A stretch of DNA of 5,638 nt from Ignavibacteriaceae bacterium (GTDB lineage: Bacteria > Bacteroidota > Ignavibacteria > Ignavibacteriales > Ignavibacteriaceae). The notes under the pieces are model-generated. The model ran no database searches and was not told where the DNA came from. It was given only the letters and a program-made list of their open reading frames with translations. Within the stretch, counting starts at the first letter, position 1. The number at the start of each line of letters is the position of its first letter. The position numbers and the translations under genes are program-made. This document shows positions 1 through 5,046 of this stretch, piece by piece. The stretch covers positions 1-5,638 of the forward strand of contig JALHTS010000307.1 in NCBI GenBank assembly GCA_022865965.1, given 5' to 3'.

Positions 1-41
1 AGAGCATTTCCCCCTAAAGCAACGACGGCAATTTTTTTCAT
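1..41 (-). CDS. arcC: carbamate kinase, N-terminal fragment (cut by window edge)
   Basis: Only the first 13 codons plus two bases are visible, starting at the ATG whose first base is 41. They read MKKIAVVALGGNA, and the trailing CT fits a following Leu. The VALGGNAL stretch is the highly conserved N-terminal nucleotide/phosphate-binding motif of carbamate kinase, at the usual place a few residues after the start. In that family the cytosolic enzyme interconverts ATP, CO2 and ammonia with carbamoyl phosphate, usually making ATP at the end of arginine or agmatine breakdown. An AGGG sequence (47-50, minus strand) five bases before the ATG can act as ribosome binding site. The gene is divergent from aat. 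More distant amino-acid-kinase relatives (UMP or glutamate kinase) are less likely, because their N-terminal motifs differ. The call rests on about 14 residues. Confidence 0.75.
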   Translation of the reverse strand, partial: MKKIAVVALGGNA

Positions 42-51
42 AAAAACCCTG

Positions 52-89
52 TTTACATTTTATCTTTTTCTGTAATATTTTAATGTAAA
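52..89. repeat. spaced inverted repeat upstream of arcC
   Basis: Perfect 8-bp arms TTTACATT (52-59) and AATGTAAA (82-89) are separated by 22 bp. The arm centres lie 30 bp apart, close to three helical turns. It could be a pair of half-sites for a DNA-binding dimer, or an AU-rich stem in the arcC leader. It lies wholly between the arcC start and the candidate -7 element at 97-104. There is no T-tract, so a terminator is unlikely. Confidence 0.4.
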
Positions 90-96
90 TAATATA

Positions 97-104
97 CAAA
101 CTTA
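97..104 (-). promoter_or_regulatory. candidate Bacteroidota-type -7 element for arcC
   Basis: The minus strand reads TAAGTTTG, an exact fit to the TAnnTTTG -7 element known for the primary sigma factor of Bacteroidota. A transcript from here would have a leader of roughly 50 nt before the arcC ATG. I see no TTG -33 element at the expected distance, so this is only a candidate. Confidence 0.2.
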
Positions 105-107
105 AGC

Positions 108-127
108 AAGGCTAAGTGGAAATAAAA
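108..127. repeat. dispersed 20-bp repeat, copy 1
   Basis: AAGGCTAAGTGGAAATAAAA occurs here and again at 2424-2443 with a single mismatch (G to T at the twelfth base). Both copies are intergenic and in the same orientation, about 2.3 kb apart. A 19/20 match is unlikely by chance even in AT-rich DNA. The function is unknown. Confidence 0.5.
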
Positions 128-196
128 TAATTATGTAAGTGATTATGTCTATTTTTATTCGTTCTTTTAACAGTTTTTATTCATAATATTAAGTAA

Positions 197-799
197 ATGG
201 ACAATAAAGAGAAATTAATATCAGATGATCTGCTCAAACCGGACAATATGATCAGAGTTTATGCTTCCGGTGCTTTTCCAATGGCTGAAAGTAAAACCGG
301 ACATATAAATTGGTATATGCCCGAAATACGATGTATCATTCCTCTCGATAATTTTAATATACCAAGATCATTAAAAAAATCTGTAGATAAAATGAATTTG
401 GAAATAAGATACGATTATGATTTTTTATCAGTTATAAAAAATTGTTCGATCAGAGAGGAAACCTGGATATCCGATAAACTTATTAGGGCATATAAAAGAT
501 TACATAAACGCGGTCATCTTCATACAGTAGAAACTTGGATGAATAATGAATTGGTTGGTGGACTTTATGGAATCACTTTTCGCGGAGCATTCTTTGGTGA
601 GTCAATGTTTTCCGTTGTATCACAGGCTTCAAAAGTTGCTTTGATGTACTTACTAAATAGACTAAAAGACAAAGGTTTTGTTTTACTTGATGTTCAGTAT
701 ATGACAGAACATTTAAAAATGTTCGGTGCAATAGAAATTGAATGGGAAAAATATCAGCAAAAACTTGAAGAGTCTTATTTGAGAAACTGTGAGTTCTAA
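197..799 (+). CDS. aat: leucyl/phenylalanyl-tRNA-protein transferase
   Basis: This cytosolic enzyme (EC 2.3.2.6) moves Leu or Phe from aminoacyl-tRNA onto proteins with N-terminal Lys or Arg. In the known pathway this marks them for ClpS/ClpAP degradation (N-end rule). The 200-residue product shows the family blocks in order: YASGAFPM (22-29), an IRCIIPL block (44-50), ETWI (88-91), AYKRLHKRGHLHTVETW (98-114), LVGGLYG (119-125), FFGESMF (132-138), ASKVALM (144-150) and LLDVQ (163-167). Residues E135, D165 and Q167 align by spacing with E156, D186 and Q188 of the E. coli enzyme, so it looks catalytically intact. It is somewhat shorter than the E. coli protein (234 aa), with the difference outside the core. 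The ATG is fixed by an in-frame TAA immediately before it (194-196). No Shine-Dalgarno sequence is visible. The gene stands alone, divergent from arcC, with 490 bp of non-coding DNA after it. Confidence 0.95.
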   Translation: MDNKEKLISDDLLKPDNMIRVYASGAFPMAESKTGHINWYMPEIRCIIPLDNFNIPRSLKKSVDKMNLEIRYDYDFLSVIKNCSIREETWISDKLIRAYKRLHKRGHLHTVETWMNNELVGGLYGITFRGAFFGESMFSVVSQASKVALMYLLNRLKDKGFVLLDVQYMTEHLKMFGAIEIEWEKYQQKLEESYLRNCEF

Positions 800-859
800 A
801 GGTAAAAAGTAAAAAAATGATCGCTTTGCTAATTATTATTTTCTTCTACAATCTCAAGC

Positions 860-874
860 GCTAAACAGTTTAGC
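860..874. repeat. odd palindrome GCTAAAC-A-GTTTAGC
   Basis: Seven-base arms are perfectly complementary around a single central A, which is a shape typical of operator sites. The half-site GTTTAGC also occurs at 1224-1230, and its complement GCTAAAC at 2446-2452, both close to gene boundaries. The stem has a one-base loop, so it would not form well as RNA. A DNA-level role is more plausible than a terminator. Confidence 0.35.
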
Positions 875-956
875 AAACAAAATTATAAGACCAAAGTGAT
901 TGAATCTTTAGAATTTCGGCTATTTTTAAGGCTTTCCTTGTTTCCGAAAGAAATCC

Positions 957-970
957 TTACCCTAGGGTAA
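957..970. repeat. perfect 14-bp palindrome
   Basis: TTACCCTAGGGTAA equals its own reverse complement over all 14 bases. About a third of one such site is expected by chance in a sequence of this length, and fewer in the intergenic DNA. It lies four bases before the inverted repeat at 975-992. It could be a dimeric regulator site, but no regulator gene is in view. Confidence 0.35.
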
Positions 971-974
971 TAAA

Positions 975-992
975 AGTTTATAAATGTAAACT
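975..992. repeat. inverted repeat AGTTTA-6-TAAACT
   Basis: Six-base perfect arms (975-980 and 987-992) surround a 6-bp spacer. The right half, ATGTAAACT (984-992), is also perfectly complementary to AGTTTACAT at 1127-1135. It resembles the arms found upstream of arcC (52-59, 82-89). The arms are AT-rich, so significance is modest. Confidence 0.3.
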
Positions 993-1159
993 ATTGACGC
1001 ATAACTCTCACTTTAAGAATTTAATCTTCTTTCTACAAAATAAAATACAGTTATTTACAACTGTCCAAAAACCAACGAATATTGATGATATTGAAAATTT
1101 TTCCTTCAAAACCGTTGTTTTTCATCAGTTTACATCTTATAATTTAGAGACGATCGTGC

Positions 1160-1165
1160 TATAAT
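1160..1165 (+). promoter_or_regulatory. candidate -10 element for the PilX-like gene
   Basis: TATAAT matches the -10 consensus exactly. Bases 1163-1170 (AATCTTTG) also match the Bacteroidota TAnnTTTG element at all but one position. No convincing -35 or -33 element is found at the right distance: TTTACA at 1129-1134 is 25 bp away. If real, the transcript would carry a leader of over 110 nt before the ATG at 1290. Confidence 0.3.
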
Positions 1166-1221
1166 CTTTGTGGTATAGATATTGTTCTCTAAAGGCAAGA
1201 GTTTCAAATTGGAAAATATAG

Positions 1222-1290
1222 ATGTTTAGCACAAATATTATTAGAGACAAGAATCTGGTGGAAATTAAGATAGATCAGAGAGGTATATAA
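1222..1290 (+). CDS. possible 22-aa leader peptide overlapping the next start
   Basis: A short frame opens with ATG at 1222, right after an in-frame TAG (1219-1221). It encodes 22 residues beginning MFSTNIIRDKN and stops at TAA 1288-1290. The stop shares its last base with the ATG of the PilX-like gene (TAATG), the arrangement used for translational coupling. GGAAAA at 1211-1216 is a weak possible ribosome binding site. The peptide matches nothing I recognise and has no signal or membrane segment. A frame this short next to a good downstream ribosome binding site may be chance. Confidence 0.2.
   Translation: MFSTNIIRDKNLVEIKIDQRGI
1277..1283 (+). promoter_or_regulatory. ribosome binding site of the PilX-like gene
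   Basis: AGAGAGG lies six bases before the ATG at 1290, an ideal spacing. It is one of only two clear Shine-Dalgarno sequences in the window (the other precedes the M24 peptidase), and it fixes the chosen start. Confidence 0.7.
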
Positions 1291-2345
1291 TGGGAAAAAG
1301 TTCATTAATCATCGTTTTAGGTATGTCGGTTATAATTGGTTTCTTCACATTAAGGATGAATTCCAATTCCAACGAAAACGTATCGGGTACTATGGACATG
1401 TTCAATAAAACACAATCACGTTTGATTGCTAATTCCGGAGTTGAGATTTACCTAGAAAAGTTGAAACAAGACCGAACTATGATCGGTAACACTTATTCGG
1501 GAAATACCCTTTTTGGCGGAACTTATGATATTACGATTGAAGGTCCTGAAGATACTGTTGTACTAGTCACTTCGGTAGCAAATTTTATGGGCGTAATACA
1601 TACGACTATTGTAGAAGCTGAAGCAGACAGAGTCCCTTTTTATCCAGGACCCGGATCCATGTATTTATCCGGTGGAACTGTTGCAGCACTTAAAAAAAAT
1701 GCAATTAGTGGAAGCATTGAAATTAATGGAAAAGATCACGATCTAAATGGTGATACTATCCCCGGCGCGTCAAGTGTTCCCGGAATTGCAGTCGATGGTG
1801 CGACTCAACATAATGATGTTGTAAATATGATAACTAAGAACACTATTAATCAGGTTCTAGGATCTGGTGGAACACCAAGCGTTCAGGCTATAAGTAATGA
1901 AGTTGATTGGGCAGAATATGCTCAATTATTAGCTGATAATCCAGATATATTGATAAACACTCAAGAAAAAATGGATAGTGTCCTAGCAAAAAAAGAACCG
2001 TGGGGAACTGTTGCAGACCCTAAAGTAACTTTTATCAATGGAGATATTCATTTGAATAATTCCTCTACAGCTAGCGGATGTGGTATTTTAGTTGTGAATG
2101 GTAGTTTGGAAGTAAATGGTACCTTTGATTATAAAGGTTTAGTAATAGCATTCAAGAACACCAGTATAGATATTAAACTTAATGGTAACGGATCAATTTT
2201 AGGCTGCCTGGTAGTAGCTGGTAATCAAATTAATGTTGAAGTTGCAAATGGAAATTTTGAGGTACTATATAGCACTCAGGCTATGGCACTGATTGATAAT
2301 TTGCTTACAACTAAAAGATTTTCAATACTTAGTTGGTGGGAATAA
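1290..2345 (+). CDS. PilX/DUF7305-like membrane-anchored pilus-assembly-type protein
   Basis: This 351-residue protein has one N-terminal hydrophobic helix (about 5-20, SLIIVLGMSVIIGFF) after a lone Lys3. An amphipathic helix follows, containing QSRLIANSGVEIYLEKL (42-58). This is the layout of PilX-type minor pilin proteins, whose hydrophobic helix packs into the pilus core. Residues about 63-110 form a beta-rich section (GGTYDITIEG, 76-85). The C-terminal third has short Gly/Asn-rich strands: GDIHLNN (251-257), GILVVNGSLEVNG (265-277), YKGLVIAF (281-288) and GSILGCLVVAG (301-311). It then has NFEVLYSTQAM (322-332) and ends FSILSWWE. That repeating pattern and the terminal SW-x-E resemble the DUF7305 domain of PilX-like proteins. 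The canonical prepilin-peptidase site (GF-T-L-x-E) is not evident, so it may be processed differently or simply stay membrane-anchored. No other pilus gene is nearby. A bidirectional terminator follows the stop. The family call comes from pattern memory, and the function is inferred. Confidence 0.55.
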   Translation: MGKSSLIIVLGMSVIIGFFTLRMNSNSNENVSGTMDMFNKTQSRLIANSGVEIYLEKLKQDRTMIGNTYSGNTLFGGTYDITIEGPEDTVVLVTSVANFMGVIHTTIVEAEADRVPFYPGPGSMYLSGGTVAALKKNAISGSIEINGKDHDLNGDTIPGASSVPGIAVDGATQHNDVVNMITKNTINQVLGSGGTPSVQAISNEVDWAEYAQLLADNPDILINTQEKMDSVLAKKEPWGTVADPKVTFINGDIHLNNSSTASGCGILVVNGSLEVNGTFDYKGLVIAFKNTSIDIKLNGNGSILGCLVVAGNQINVEVANGNFEVLYSTQAMALIDNLLTTKRFSILSWWE

Positions 2346-2387
2346 AACTTATTCTTTTACAACTTATAAACTTTAGAGTTAATAAAA

Positions 2388-2422
2388 CAAATTTCCTTCC
2401 ATTAAGAGGGAAATTTGCTTTT
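2388..2422. terminator. bidirectional intrinsic terminator
   Basis: A 9-bp stem CAAATTTCC (2388-2396) / GGAAATTTG (2409-2417) encloses a 12-nt loop. On the plus strand it is followed by C and TTTT (2419-2422). On the minus strand it is followed by TTTTATT (complement of 2381-2387). It sits between two convergent genes and can end transcripts of both the PilX-like gene and the M24 peptidase. The stem is AT-rich, so strength is probably moderate. Confidence 0.7.
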
Positions 2423-2423
2423 A

Positions 2424-2443
2424 AAGGCTAAGTGTAAATAAAA
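2424..2443. repeat. dispersed 20-bp repeat, copy 2
   Basis: AAGGCTAAGTGTAAATAAAA matches the sequence at 108-127 at 19 of 20 positions, in the same orientation. This copy begins just after the terminator T-tract, between convergent genes. Copy 1 lies between divergent genes, so a shared promoter role for both copies is unlikely. Confidence 0.5.
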
Positions 2444-2466
2444 GAGCTAAACCTGGACTTTTAGAT

Positions 2467-3657
2467 TTATCTTAAAAGTATAAGCTCCTTCTGTGGTTTG
2501 GTTATAAATTCACAACCATTCTTTGTTAAATAGACTTCTTCTTCAATCGTAGAAACGCCATAACCTTTAACCGGTAAACGAGGTTCAATTGTAAAAATCT
2601 GTCCTTCTTCTAATGGCATAAAAGGTGTGTCGCCATATTTTTCCCAGCGCGGGAAAAGCCCAGCTCCCCCATCATGAACTGATCTGCCAAGCTGATGACC
2701 CAGTCCGTGAGGATATTCTTCATAACCATTTTCAGTAATATAATTTCTAGCAATATCATCCATTTCAACTCCCTTAACTCCGGGTTTTAATGCATCCGCA
2801 ACCATTTGAATTGCATCACGTATAATTTCAAATCCTTTTTGAACTGTTTCAGGAGCTTTATCTTCATTTTTATTAAGGACATACCAGGTACGTTGAATAT
2901 CGGAACAATAACCTTTAAGCTTTATTCCAAAATCCATATTGATCATATGCCCATGGTCAACTTTTCTATCTGTTGGTCCGGAATGTGGTCCTGCAGGATC
3001 AGGTCCTGTAAAAACAGCAGGACAATGAGTTTCTTCCCAAGCAAGTTCATAACCTTTTTTTACAACAATTCCTTTTACATAGTTTGCAATATCTAATTCT
3101 GTAACACCGGGCTTAATAAACTTCGTAGCCATATCAAATATTTTAAGAGTTTCATCGGCAGCTTCTTTCATAATTGCAAGTTCCGCTTTTGATTTTCTTC
3201 CGCGCAATGCAGATATAACTTCTTCGGCACTTACGAGTCTCTTTACATATTCAGTTCCTGCCAGATGATCAAGGAGAATCTGATACATTCCATAAGTTAG
3301 TCCGTCAGCAAGCACTGAGTTTTTAGAATAATTAATCGCTATTGTTTTAGGATTTTTTTTAGTGATATATTCAACCAATGGTTCGCGGATTGATTTAAGA
3401 TATCCAATTACATTCCGATAAACATCTGCTTTTACAAAGTTCTCTTTTTCCATATCACCAACAATTGCTGTTTTATCACCATCTATATTGATTATGAAAG
3501 CAGATTGCCAAGTAGAGCTGTTTCCAACTGTAATATCTAATGCTGGATCTTTTAATGCGCCGGTTTCACGTACAAAGGTGATCCACATATCAATATTTTT
3601 TTCTTTAAGAATTTCTACTGCCTGATTGGCTTTTTCTTTAATTATTTCGAACGACAT
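2467..3657 (-). CDS. M24 family metallopeptidase (Xaa-Pro aminopeptidase/prolidase type)
   Basis: The 396-residue product has a creatinase-type N-terminal domain (about 8-145) and a pita-bread catalytic domain (about 152-390). Enzymes of this family cut the bond before proline at peptide N-termini or in Xaa-Pro dipeptides, using two metal ions. All five expected ligands are present: D242 (NMDFG), D253 (CSDIQRT), H321 (HGLGHQLG), E358 (FTIEP) and E372 (STIEEEVYL). The supporting histidines H225, H317 and H328 are also there, so it should be active. It has no signal peptide and is probably cytosolic. AGAGG five bases before the ATG supports the start. It is the last of three minus-strand genes, 116 bp after the propeller gene, and ends at the bidirectional terminator. 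Aminopeptidase versus dipeptidase specificity cannot be settled from sequence, so no symbol is given. Confidence 0.9.
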   Translation of the reverse strand: MSFEIIKEKANQAVEILKEKNIDMWITFVRETGALKDPALDITVGNSSTWQSAFIINIDGDKTAIVGDMEKENFVKADVYRNVIGYLKSIREPLVEYITKKNPKTIAINYSKNSVLADGLTYGMYQILLDHLAGTEYVKRLVSAEEVISALRGRKSKAELAIMKEAADETLKIFDMATKFIKPGVTELDIANYVKGIVVKKGYELAWEETHCPAVFTGPDPAGPHSGPTDRKVDHGHMINMDFGIKLKGYCSDIQRTWYVLNKNEDKAPETVQKGFEIIRDAIQMVADALKPGVKGVEMDDIARNYITENGYEEYPHGLGHQLGRSVHDGGAGLFPRWEKYGDTPFMPLEEGQIFTIEPRLPVKGYGVSTIEEEVYLTKNGCEFITKPQKELILLR

Positions 3658-3662
3658 AAATA

Positions 3663-3667
3663 CCTCT
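3663..3667 (-). promoter_or_regulatory. ribosome binding site of the M24 peptidase
   Basis: The minus strand reads AGAGG, with five bases between it and the ATG whose first base is 3657. This supports that start codon over later Met codons. Confidence 0.6.
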
Positions 3668-3690
3668 GGAATAAATACAATTTTTAATTA

Positions 3691-3717
3691 ACTATACTAA
3701 AATATGAATTTAAACAA
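3691..3717 (-). promoter_or_regulatory. weak candidate promoter for the M24 peptidase
   Basis: On the minus strand, TTGTTT (3717-3712) and TATAGT (3696-3691) lie 15 bp apart in the 116-bp gap before the peptidase gene. TATAGT differs from the -10 consensus at one base, but the spacer is short. No intrinsic terminator is visible after the propeller gene, so read-through from upstream is an equally good explanation. Confidence 0.22.
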
Positions 3718-3773
3718 CCATAAAACTAAGAACGAACTTCATCTGGGGAATAAAAGAATATTTAAATTATCAT

Positions 3774-5045
3774 TTACCTAAGATAAATCATTTTTTTTGT
3801 TTGCCTGAAATTATTTGCGGTAAGAGTATAAAAGTAAACTCCGCTTGAAAAATTGTTTAAGTTCAAATCAATACTATGAGGTCCCTTTGATTTTCGTTCA
3901 TCAATTAAAGACTTCACTTTTCTTCCAAGAATATCATGAATCTCTAACTTCACATTAGAATCTTCAAGTAAGAAAAAAGTGATAACAGCTTTTTCACTAA
4001 ATGGGTTTGGATAATTCTGATTCAGAAAAAACATAGTAGTATCCAAAGATGGATTAATTGGTTTATCAAATTTAATTCTAATTAATGCCCCACTTGCCCC
4101 TGAACCAAAACCCGTATATTCATCTACAAATTGTAAATCGTAAATTTCCGCGCTATCGGGTGTATTTATTTTTTCCCAAGATTCTCCGCTATCCGAAGTA
4201 TATAGGAAAAAGGTGCCGGAAGCTGACCAACCTTCATTTTCCGTTCTGAAATCTAGAGCAAATGATAATGCAAAATGTTCCGTATTTGTAAATGTCCACT
4301 CCAATCCGGCATTTGAAGACAGAATAATTCCGACGGGATAAATCCATTCGGGATCACCGCTGAGAGCAATAATATTGAGTGAATCTTGAATATGGAAATC
4401 GTAAACCTCGTCGGGACTAACACCTTGAGCTGACCAATTTAAACCGCCATCAGTAGTTCTCCACATAACACCGGCTCTATCACGAGCACCACCGCAAGCA
4501 AAACCTATTTGATCATCAAAAAACTTAAATTTGATAACGGGGTAATCTGATAATAAACTGGAATCAACATTAGCCCTTATCCAGTTTACACCTCCGTCTG
4601 ATGTACTTGCAATATAATTTCCGCCCATAAAGCCTTTTAATGAATCCAGAAAATAGACAGTACGGAATAAAGTAAATTCCTCAGGATAATTTTGAATATT
4701 CCAGCTGTTTCCCCCATCGGTTGTTTTTAGAATTTTTTGAATAAATGGTGGCGTAAATGGAAAAGACAATGCCCAGCCAATATTTTCATTTAAAAAGAAA
4801 ACATCATAAATAAATGTTGTTACACCTGTGTTTAGTATTGCCCAATCGTCGCCACCGTTTGTAGTTTTTACAATTGTTCCATTTCCACCGGCAGCCCAAA
4901 CATAATTTTCATCCAGAGCATAAAGATTTCTCAGGAGCTGATCCGTTGGTGAATTTAATGGTTCCCAAGTATTTTGTGCAAGTAATTGTGAACTAACAAA
5001 CAGAAAAATCAAAAATATTATTGTATGTGTCAGTTTGGAATTCAT
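3774..5045 (-). CDS. secreted Asp-box beta-propeller protein with T9SS sorting domain
   Basis: The 423-residue product starts with a signal peptide (1-24, Lys4 then a hydrophobic core, ending SSQLLAQ). Six Asp-box-like (BNR, Ycf48-type) motifs then recur: KTTNGGDDW (60-68), KTTDGGNSW (107-115), STSDGGVNW (147-155), RTTDGGLNW (196-204), LSSNAGLEW (242-250) and YTSDSGESW (282-290). The last two are degenerate. An N-terminal NTWEPL strand (25-30) probably closes the ring, giving a six- or seven-bladed propeller. Residues 343-423 form a T9SS type A sorting domain (TIGR04183-like), opening QNYPNPF and containing DILGRKV and SGVYFYTL. The protein should therefore cross the outer membrane and be released or surface-attached. 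No enzymatic residues are recognised, and a binding or structural role is likeliest. Its ATG follows the phosphoesterase stop by one base without its own Shine-Dalgarno, so translation is probably coupled. Confidence 0.85.
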   Translation of the reverse strand: MNSKLTHTIIFLIFLFVSSQLLAQNTWEPLNSPTDQLLRNLYALDENYVWAAGGNGTIVKTTNGGDDWAILNTGVTTFIYDVFFLNENIGWALSFPFTPPFIQKILKTTDGGNSWNIQNYPEEFTLFRTVYFLDSLKGFMGGNYIASTSDGGVNWIRANVDSSLLSDYPVIKFKFFDDQIGFACGGARDRAGVMWRTTDGGLNWSAQGVSPDEVYDFHIQDSLNIIALSGDPEWIYPVGIILSSNAGLEWTFTNTEHFALSFALDFRTENEGWSASGTFFLYTSDSGESWEKINTPDSAEIYDLQFVDEYTGFGSGASGALIRIKFDKPINPSLDTTMFFLNQNYPNPFSEKAVITFFLLEDSNVKLEIHDILGRKVKSLIDERKSKGPHSIDLNLNNFSSGVYFYTLTANNFRQTKKMIYLR

Positions 5046-5046
5046 T

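Larger units (their letters stand above)
800..1289. other. 490-bp intergenic region with several dyads
   Basis: There is no recognisable gene between aat and the PilX-like gene. The region holds an odd palindrome at 860-874, a perfect 14-bp palindrome at 957-970, an inverted repeat at 975-992 and an 8-bp palindrome ACGATCGT at 1150-1157 beside a TATAAT at 1160-1165. It also has an inverted/direct repeat set based on TTAGAGA (1143-1150, 1186-1193, 1241-1247) and a 22-codon mini-ORF ending on the next gene's start. One plus-strand frame is open from 904 to a TAA at 1162-1164 but has no ATG. I see no tRNA, no transposase remnant and no strong terminator after aat. The length and structure suggest a regulatory leader or a decayed gene. 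Confidence 0.5.

Noticed and set aside
817..864. 15-codon plus-strand frame MIALLIIIFFYNLKR after aat
   Set aside because: It is hydrophobic and follows an A-rich stretch, but it is too short, has no proper ribosome binding site and shows no sign of selection. A chance frame in AT-rich DNA is the simpler reading.
911..950. TTTCGG...CCGAAA hairpin as a terminator for aat
   Set aside because: The arms are only six bases with a loop of over 25 nt and no T-tract after them, so it is not a credible intrinsic terminator.
1051..1125. 24-codon minus-strand frame starting MKNNGFEGKIFN
   Set aside because: It has no ribosome binding site and no recognisable similarity, and it overlaps the longer plus-strand open frame.
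800..1289. Mobile element, CRISPR array, tRNA or known riboswitch in the long intergenic
   Set aside because: There are no regularly spaced repeats, no transposase fragment, no terminal inverted repeats with target duplications, no cloverleaf and no riboswitch core that I recognise.
2806..3096. 96-codon plus-strand open frame
   Set aside because: It lies entirely antisense to the M24 peptidase, whose catalytic residues are intact. Its translation is Phe/Ile/Ser/Cys-rich with no recognisable domain, so it is a shadow frame.
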